Assembly: GCA_045126515.1 (NCBI GenBank)
Contig: JBGVOM010000075.1
Span: 1 to 10,321, forward strand
Length of the DNA stretch: 10,321 bases
Reading direction: 5' to 3'
From: RUG11237 sp045126515
Lineage (GTDB): Bacteria > Bacillota > Clostridia > Lachnospirales > Lachnospiraceae
Below the pieces are notes generated by a model. The model worked only from the letters and a program-made list of their open reading frames with translations. It did not search any database and was not told where the DNA came from. A program made the translations under genes and the position numbers. Numbering within the stretch: position 1 is the stretch's first letter; each line of letters opens with the position of its first letter. Of this stretch, positions 7,401 through 10,321 are shown one piece after another.

Positions 7401-8249
7401 AAGTTCCTTAATCTGGTTGTTGCTGCAATCCACTTGCTGTAATCTCTCAATATTGCTTAAATCCAATACTTCTAACTGATTACCACTGCAGTCTAATTCC
7501 TTCAAAATATTATTTGCACTCAAATTTATATTTTGCAGACGGTTATCCTCACAATTTAACTTTTCCAAATTCAGATTGTTTTGAAAATTTAAGCTTTGTA
7601 TAATAGAACCGTCACAATAAACTTCCTTTAACACACTATTGCTGTCTGTGTTCAGTTCCGCCAAACTTTTATTCCCCCCGCAATCCAGAATCGTTAAATT
7701 TGAAGCATATGCTATATTCAATTTATCAATCAGATTATTCCTGCAATATAATTCCTTCAAAAAGCCACAATTCTCAATTGCCAGTTCTCCAAGCATATTA
7801 TCAGAGCAGTTGAGAATCTGTAATTCCAAGTTACTGCTGATATCCAAAGCAATCAGTTTATTATTATTACAATAAAGCTTGGTAAGTTTTTTATTCTGAC
7901 TTAAATCCAGCTTTGCTATTTCATTGTCATTGCACTGCAACACTTCCAGATTGGCAAAGTTTTCAATTCCATCCATTTTTTGAATGCCAAGTCCTGACAA
8001 ATCCAGCCCTCTTATAGCACCAATTTCTGCCGTTGATAACTTTCCATCCTCATTCAAATCTACATTTTCTTTCATATATTTCTGCAATGCTGTATCTGCA
8101 AATAAAGTTTCTATCTCAATTCCCTCTATTACATCACTACCTTCTTCTGCCCACACTCTGCCACTTCCGTTTTCATACAGTGGCGCATCCAAAAGCAGTA
8201 ATGTTCCCGCCATCACACCGGCAGTAATTTTTTTCCAGCTTTTTTTCAT
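4491..8249 (-). CDS. Secreted leucine-rich-repeat and tandem-module surface protein
   Basis: Exported 1252-residue protein. A signal peptide (basic start, hydrophobic 8-20, probable cleavage after VWA at 34) is followed by one canonical EF-hand calcium loop (64-75, D64/N66/D68/E75). Twelve 21-residue leucine-rich repeats (about 95-340) come next, then a linker (341-410), ten modules of about 75 residues (411-1157), and a C-terminal fibronectin-III-like domain (1158-1252). I see no LPXTG motif, S-layer homology domain, choline/GW module or C-terminal membrane helix, so anchoring is unknown and it may be released. The architecture suggests a binding or adhesive surface protein, with the leucine-rich part as the likely binding surface and the modules as a stalk; no ligand can be named. 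The start follows AAGGGG by eight bases. The IS element sits about 115 bases upstream, leaving a short promoter region. The frame is intact. Confidence 0.92.
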   Translation of the reverse strand: MKKSWKKITAGVMAGTLLLLDAPLYENGSGRVWAEEGSDVIEGIEIETLFADTALQKYMKENVDLNEDGKLSTAEIGAIRGLDLSGLGIQKMDGIENFANLEVLQCNDNEIAKLDLSQNKKLTKLYCNNNKLIALDISSNLELQILNCSDNMLGELAIENCGFLKELYCRNNLIDKLNIAYASNLTILDCGGNKSLAELNTDSNSVLKEVYCDGSIIQSLNFQNNLNLEKLNCEDNRLQNINLSANNILKELDCSGNQLEVLDLSNIERLQQVDCSNNQIKELNVKKNTGLNSLDCRNNKIQTLDIASNTMLSSLLCSNNELLCLDISNNRNITTFICENSERTIDSPVFDLAEIAGCEEEKVSELVNATIEDGAIRFVNTSLPVTYKYQVAENNTVSFTLMTTGTFKSMATVNVEKIAEQIYCGQEIKPEIKAVYGSDILEEGKDYTITYTNNTDAGTATVTLQGKREFDGTIKETFKINPADISETVIAEIPNQVYSGQAVTPNLNLSFKEAELVYGKDYNANYSNNYNIGEATVEIIGRGNFKGTITRNFIIEAKHIGRAAMKPIKNQVYNGLEICPEVVIEDGSTRLKEGQDYTYVYQDNINAGTAKILISGQGNYGKQSEETFIIEPKPINELKVEEIPDFDYNGFEQKPSISVYDSDLDTALIENEDYVLEYEDNVNAGTATVMIYGIGNYKGQIEKHFTIRVRDSAFVDVETIAPQVYTAREIKPDIIIKDGNYRLVQGTDYTIAYTDNKNVGTAKVELIFQGNYQGIMKTQFEITPREVEYVDVSKIPDQYYAAKEVKPEFTMHHDSTILVQDEDYQVEYEENVEVGIGKINITGIGNYVGSKTIEFSIVPRPIEKTDMFCNDVFTYSGKANEPKPTVLLNEEELQEGIDYEISYNNNTNAGTGIIEVSGIGNFCDKAQIEFKILPKELKDIAISQMQEQVYAHTELKPDIEALDGATKLINGLDYNLDYENNINAGTANVTVTGKGNYTGEVKISFKIQPKNMLGTTIGAIKAESYTGAALKPEITVKDAGNVLTAGKDYKISYSNNKNAGTASVEVTGLGNYTGSQKAKFVIKAAGVKNTAVTMTESVTYTGKAIKPKVKVYFGNKKLRSGKDYTLTYKKNKAMGKASVVIQGKGNFTGKKTVFFDIGVAAPKISSISGKNNKIKLEWSGNTEATGYEIQYSTDKTFQKKVKKKEISSTKLSFQSGKLKKGSKYYVRMRSYTKVSGKKVYGGYSAVKTVKIK
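4779..7019 (-). repeat. Ten tandem 75-residue protein modules
   Basis: Residues 411-1157 are ten units of 70-77 residues. Each has the pattern Y-x-G/A...KP near its start, then L..G.DY...Y..N.NAGTA, G.GN(Y/F).G, and a closing F.I. The units begin near residues 411, 481, 556, 631, 708, 783, 858, 933, 1008 and 1083. They are well diverged in DNA and protein, so the array is old and not a recent slippage product. The fold looks all-beta and Ig-like by pattern. The module type is common in large clostridial surface proteins, but I assign no family name. Confidence 0.85.
7230..7967 (-). repeat. Twelve 21-residue leucine-rich repeats with an invariant cysteine
   Basis: Residues about 95-340 repeat the pattern L..L.C..N.(L/I)..L.(L/I)... 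with a period of 21 (one unit has 22). The cysteine falls at 106, 127, 148, 169, 190, 212, 233, 254, 275, 296, 317 and 338. The EF-hand loop directly before this array and the array itself form a recognisable N-terminal cassette. Confidence 0.9.
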
Positions 8250-8257
8250 GCTGTTTT

Positions 8258-8289
8258 CCCCTTTCTCATTAAAATCATCGTTAATTATA
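8258..8289 (-). promoter_or_regulatory. Start region of the repeat-protein gene: -10 box and ribosome binding site
   Basis: On the minus strand a perfect TATAAT (8284-8289) lies 34 bases before the ATG, and AAGGGG (8258-8263) lies eight bases before it. No good -35 box is found at the expected spacing (17 bases gives TATCCA), so the promoter may need an activator or be weak. The control region left between the ATG and the IS is about 115 bases. Confidence 0.45.
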
Positions 8290-8330
8290 TATCGGTATTT
8301 TTGCCTTGGATATTAACGCCAAAAACATTC

Positions 8331-8359
8331 TTGAAAAAAAGTACAAACTTTTATATAAT
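8331..8359 (+). promoter_or_regulatory. Rightward consensus promoter cut off by the IS
   Basis: TTGAAA (8331-8336), exactly 17 bases, then a perfect TATAAT (8354-8359), on the plus strand. The predicted start falls at about 8366, which is the first bases of the insertion sequence. It diverges from the large repeat-protein gene and has no plus-strand coding sequence downstream inside the IS. It probably once served a gene now located beyond the right edge. Confidence 0.65.
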
Positions 8360-8364
8360 CCCGT
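8359..8364. repeat. Candidate target-site duplication, left copy
   Basis: TCCCGT abuts the proposed left end of the IS. Its first five bases recur at the right end. The first base is also the last base of the TATAAT at 8354-8359, so the target site overlaps the -10/start region of that promoter. Confidence 0.5.
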
Positions 8365-8365
8365 C

Positions 8366-8375
8366 TTTGACAGTT
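8366..8375 (+). repeat. Left inverted repeat of the IS
   Basis: TTTGACAGTT, an exact inverted match to 10306-10315. Similarity breaks down inward after this (GATTAG against AAATATTAG). Confidence 0.75.
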
Positions 8376-8386
8376 GATTAGAGTAT

Positions 8387-8428
8387 AACACCTCGCAATC
8401 CCAGTATATACTAGGGTTGCGAGGTGTT
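8387..8428. terminator. Long hairpin near the left IS end
   Basis: Arms 8387-8401 and 8414-8428 pair over 15 positions with one G-U, and the loop contains a further palindrome. On the plus strand it is followed by TTAGTTTCGTTTT, a fair T-rich tail, so it can stop transcription entering from the left promoter at 8331-8359. On the minus strand it lies 27 bases after the transposase stop codon and may end that message, although no T-tract follows. Confidence 0.7.
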
Positions 8429-8454
8429 TTAGTTTCGTTTTGAAATATGGTATT

Positions 8455-10182
8455 TTATTCTCGGCCTTTACTTTTTTTCTGAATTGTTTTCATATCTTTT
8501 TTAGTGATAAATTCATAGTCTGTTCGAAAGTTGCATATCTCGTGCAGTTTATCTGTTAGTTTATCTCGTTTGTACAGTGGTATGAAACCTTGTTCCTGAA
8601 CACTTGCAAAGTTCATACTCTTCAATGTGGACAAAATTGTATCACATGTATATGAATCGCCAAGTGATTTTTCGAGATATCGGTAAATAACTAACGATAT
8701 AAAACAGGTTAAAAAGTGAGCTCTTATGCGTGTTTTGTTCTGCAAGAATACCGGACGTGCTTCGAAATCTGTCTTCATAATCCGGAAGCATTCTTCAATT
8801 TCCCATCTCCCTTCACTAACCCTCAGAATATCTCCGACTTCATCATCCAATAAATCTGTTGAAACAGCGTACAGTCCATCATAAAGAGATTCATTCCGTA
8901 TCTTTTCTTCATCCAGATAGTTATGTATTTTGGCAACTTCACCATCTGCGGTAGCTGCTGCTTTTCGAATAAATCTTGCAGGGTCATTTGGATTTTTACG
9001 TTCTTTTTTGACTCTGCCTGAATCGAGCATCTTCTGGGCTCTGTCTACCTGCTTATCCCGTATGGCCTTTTGATAACGCGCATACTTTGGAGAATATGTG
9101 ACAATCAAACGCTGGTGAAGCGTGTGCGGGGTATAAGGTTCTTCTTTGTAATAAAGACCGGTATCATCATCTGAAAGAGTGGTAATATCTACATTCTTAC
9201 CATCCGAAACTCTTTTGAAACCGCTTGGATTTAATGCCCATTCTTTATCTTCGGTTTTTAGTTTTTTGATAGATTGAGTGACGATAAATGCACGTTCACC
9301 CATATGGTTATAATTTCTGATCTTTTCGGAACCAAGACCCGCATCGCTGCAATATATAAATTTTTGGCATTCGAATTCTGAAAGTACTTTTTCTTCCAGC
9401 GGTTTTAGGGAAGTCTGTTCATTTGCATTCCCCGGGAAGAGAGAAAATGCAAGGGGGATTCCATCCCCATCCATAAACATACCCATCTGGATAACCGGGT
9501 TAGGGCGGTGTTCCTTAGATTTTCCGTATTTCTTATCACCATCTTCCTGCTCAATTTCAAAGTAATAATTCGTGCAGTCGTAGTATAGGATTTTATCGTT
9601 TCTGTTTCCAAGTAAATGACTGTTTTTATAGAGCTCAGCCTGAATAAAATCACATTCATTTCCTAAAACATCCAAAGCTCTGTAAACATCATGTAACTGG
9701 TAAGAAGGCTTTTCAAGGAATTCAGATGCAACAGCATAGCCGGAACGCTTGCTGGAAGGTTCAAGAATCCTGGCATAAATCATATCAGACAGAATTGCGT
9801 TGACATCGTATTTGAACTTGTACTTATCTCTTAGTTTTCTGCAAACCTTGTCCATATGGAGCCGATAGTAAAAGGACTGGAGAAATAAATATCCGCCACG
9901 GTGTAAAACCTGGTGAGCATAGTTAATCTGCCTGTCAGCATGGAATGTAATCTGAACGGATTTATTTTTTTGTTCTTCTTTATATTTTTGTGTTTCTATT
10001 TTGGCTTGTTCGCGAGCCCATGCCATAACATCATCACGGGTTGGACCATGTTCAGGTAAAAGCTCTTTTAGGGTTCCAAGTTTTCGGACAATAACAGAAG
10101 TGCTGACACCTTTATCATTTATGTAGCCTTTAGAAATATAAAATGACTCAGCATTCTTTGATTTTGAAGTAGTAACTCGCAT
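8455..10182 (-). CDS. IS1634-family DDE transposase
   Basis: Full-length 575-residue transposase that cuts and joins the IS ends. The catalytic triad is visible: D202 in YYDCTNYYFE, D280 in CSDAGLGS, and E463 in GRWEIEECFRIMK, where R459-(3)-E463-(6)-K470 reproduces the R-(3)-E-(6)-K signature of the IS4 superfamily. Long inserted sequence between D280 and E463, total length, the N-terminal part (1-130) with KGYINDKGVSTSVIVRKLG, and the C-terminal helices fit IS1634-type enzymes. The start ATG follows AAGGAGG by eight bases. No frameshift, stop or truncation is present, so it is probably functional. It reads toward the large surface-protein gene. Confidence 0.95.
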   Translation of the reverse strand: MRVTTSKSKNAESFYISKGYINDKGVSTSVIVRKLGTLKELLPEHGPTRDDVMAWAREQAKIETQKYKEEQKNKSVQITFHADRQINYAHQVLHRGGYLFLQSFYYRLHMDKVCRKLRDKYKFKYDVNAILSDMIYARILEPSSKRSGYAVASEFLEKPSYQLHDVYRALDVLGNECDFIQAELYKNSHLLGNRNDKILYYDCTNYYFEIEQEDGDKKYGKSKEHRPNPVIQMGMFMDGDGIPLAFSLFPGNANEQTSLKPLEEKVLSEFECQKFIYCSDAGLGSEKIRNYNHMGERAFIVTQSIKKLKTEDKEWALNPSGFKRVSDGKNVDITTLSDDDTGLYYKEEPYTPHTLHQRLIVTYSPKYARYQKAIRDKQVDRAQKMLDSGRVKKERKNPNDPARFIRKAAATADGEVAKIHNYLDEEKIRNESLYDGLYAVSTDLLDDEVGDILRVSEGRWEIEECFRIMKTDFEARPVFLQNKTRIRAHFLTCFISLVIYRYLEKSLGDSYTCDTILSTLKSMNFASVQEQGFIPLYKRDKLTDKLHEICNFRTDYEFITKKDMKTIQKKSKGRE

Positions 10183-10190
10183 GAAAAACG

Positions 10191-10197
10191 CCTCCTT
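10191..10197 (-). promoter_or_regulatory. Strong ribosome binding site of the transposase
   Basis: AAGGAGG on the minus strand with eight-base spacing to the ATG at 10182. It is close to the ideal match, unusual for a transposase gene, whose translation is often kept weak. Confidence 0.8.
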
Positions 10198-10203
10198 TTC
10201 TAT

Positions 10204-10232
10204 ATTTTACCATACATTGCAATAAAATACAA
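10204..10232 (-). promoter_or_regulatory. Transposase promoter
   Basis: TTGTAT (10227-10232), 17 bases, then TAAAAT (10204-10209) preceded by TGG, which makes an extended -10. It lies inside the element, between the right-end terminator and the ribosome binding site, with a leader of only about 15 bases before the ATG. Confidence 0.6.
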
Positions 10233-10251
10233 TACAGTAAAGCAAAAAAAG

Positions 10252-10279
10252 TTGACACAAAAAAAGCAGGTTTTATAAG
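10252..10279 (+). promoter_or_regulatory. Outward-facing promoter at the right IS end
   Basis: A perfect TTGACA (10252-10257), 16 bases, then TATAAG (10274-10279, five of six). It points out of the element across its right border, with a predicted start near 10286, after the hairpin arm. The -10 box lies in the loop of the terminator hairpin at 10266-10285. Activity is inferred from sequence only. Confidence 0.5.
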
Positions 10280-10285
10280 ACCTGC
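10259..10285 (-). terminator. Inward terminator at the right IS end
   Basis: On the minus strand GCAGGT (10280-10285) and ACCTGC (10266-10271) form a six-base-pair stem with an eight-base loop, followed by seven T's (10259-10265). It stands upstream of the transposase promoter, so it would stop transcription arriving from the right flank before it reaches the transposase gene. Confidence 0.7.
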
Positions 10286-10305
10286 AAGCACTTTTTCTAA
10301 TATTT

Positions 10306-10315
10306 AACTGTCAAA
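10306..10315 (-). repeat. Right inverted repeat of the IS
   Basis: AACTGTCAAA on the plus strand, the exact inverse of the left end at 8366-8375. It is followed by C and then TCCCG, the candidate right copy of the target duplication (10317-10321). Confidence 0.75.
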
Positions 10316-10321
10316 CTCCCG

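Larger units (their letters stand above)
8365..10316 (-). mobile_element. Complete IS1634-like insertion sequence (IS4 superfamily)
   Basis: The element is about 1.95 kb: one intact transposase gene, inverted repeats at 8366-8375 and 10306-10315 (ten identical bases, TTTGACAGTT inward), and hairpins near both ends. The flanks share TCCCG: 8359-8363 on the left and 10317-10321 on the right. The boundaries that make both ends symmetrical are 8365 and 10316, which imply a six-base target duplication TCCCGT whose last right-hand base falls one position past the window. A duplication of this size fits the family. Intact coding and ends suggest a recent or still mobile copy. Confidence 0.88.

Noticed and set aside
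7080..8316. Several plus-strand open frames opposite the leucine-rich repeats
   Set aside because: They are serine/leucine-rich mirror translations of the repeats, without start signals or recognisable domains.
8340..8385. Hybrid promoter from the left IS end driving the large repeat-protein gene
   Set aside because: The minus-strand TATA-like sequence near 8353-8358 has no -35 match at the right distance inside the IS end (CTAATC at 17 bases).
8366..8386. Inward promoter in the left inverted repeat (TTGACA with TATAAC)
   Set aside because: The two boxes are only 11 bases apart, too close for a sigma-A promoter.
9405..9659. Second minus-strand open frame inside the transposase gene, a possible frameshifted product
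   Set aside because: The main frame is intact through this region, and there is no slippery site or start signal for the overlapping frame.
1..10321. tRNA or rRNA genes
   Set aside because: No cloverleaf with the GTTC-type arm or rRNA-like stretch was seen; the T-box region is the only structured RNA recognised.

Overview
The window looks like chromosomal DNA from a low-GC Gram-positive anaerobe, most likely a Lachnospiraceae-type member of Clostridia. The grounds are the A+T-rich intergenic DNA with strong sigma-A-like promoters, the AGGAGG-type ribosome binding sites, a T-box leader in front of an aminoacyl-tRNA synthetase gene, and a large secreted protein of a style common in gut Clostridia (EF-hand loop, cysteine-bearing leucine-rich repeats, tandem 75-residue modules, fibronectin-like C-terminus). 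This is an inference from sequence style; no taxonomic marker gene is present.

Layout, left to right. Bases 1-187 hold two back-to-back terminators: one for something transcribed rightward from the left edge, one closing thrS. thrS (threonyl-tRNA synthetase, minus strand, 188-2146) is preceded by a complete T-box leader and a consensus promoter (to 2471). Diverging from it is a CLC-family anion transporter gene (2543-3814), whose motifs resemble the fluoride-exporting CLC-F branch more than classical ClcA. A shared hairpin separates it from a convergent small gene for a SEC-C zinc-motif protein (3873-4373). Next comes a 3.76-kb minus-strand gene for a 1252-residue exported repeat protein (4491-8249). 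From about 8365 to 10316, nearly at the window edge, lies a complete IS1634/IS4-superfamily insertion sequence with an intact 575-residue DDE transposase.

The genes do not form one pathway. thrS is housekeeping and controlled by tRNA-Thr charging; the CLC transporter and SEC-C protein are separate single-gene units; the large protein is a cell-surface or secreted binding or scaffold candidate. The most interesting part is the insertion site. A near-perfect rightward promoter (8331-8359) ends a few bases before the IS, so its original transcript has been cut off at about its start point. The IS carries hairpins near both ends that could insulate its transposase, and an outward-facing promoter-like sequence at its right end (10252-10279) that could re-drive the displaced gene beyond the window. 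I did not find a defence system, CRISPR array, prophage or biosynthetic cluster, and nothing here is clearly a new biological system.
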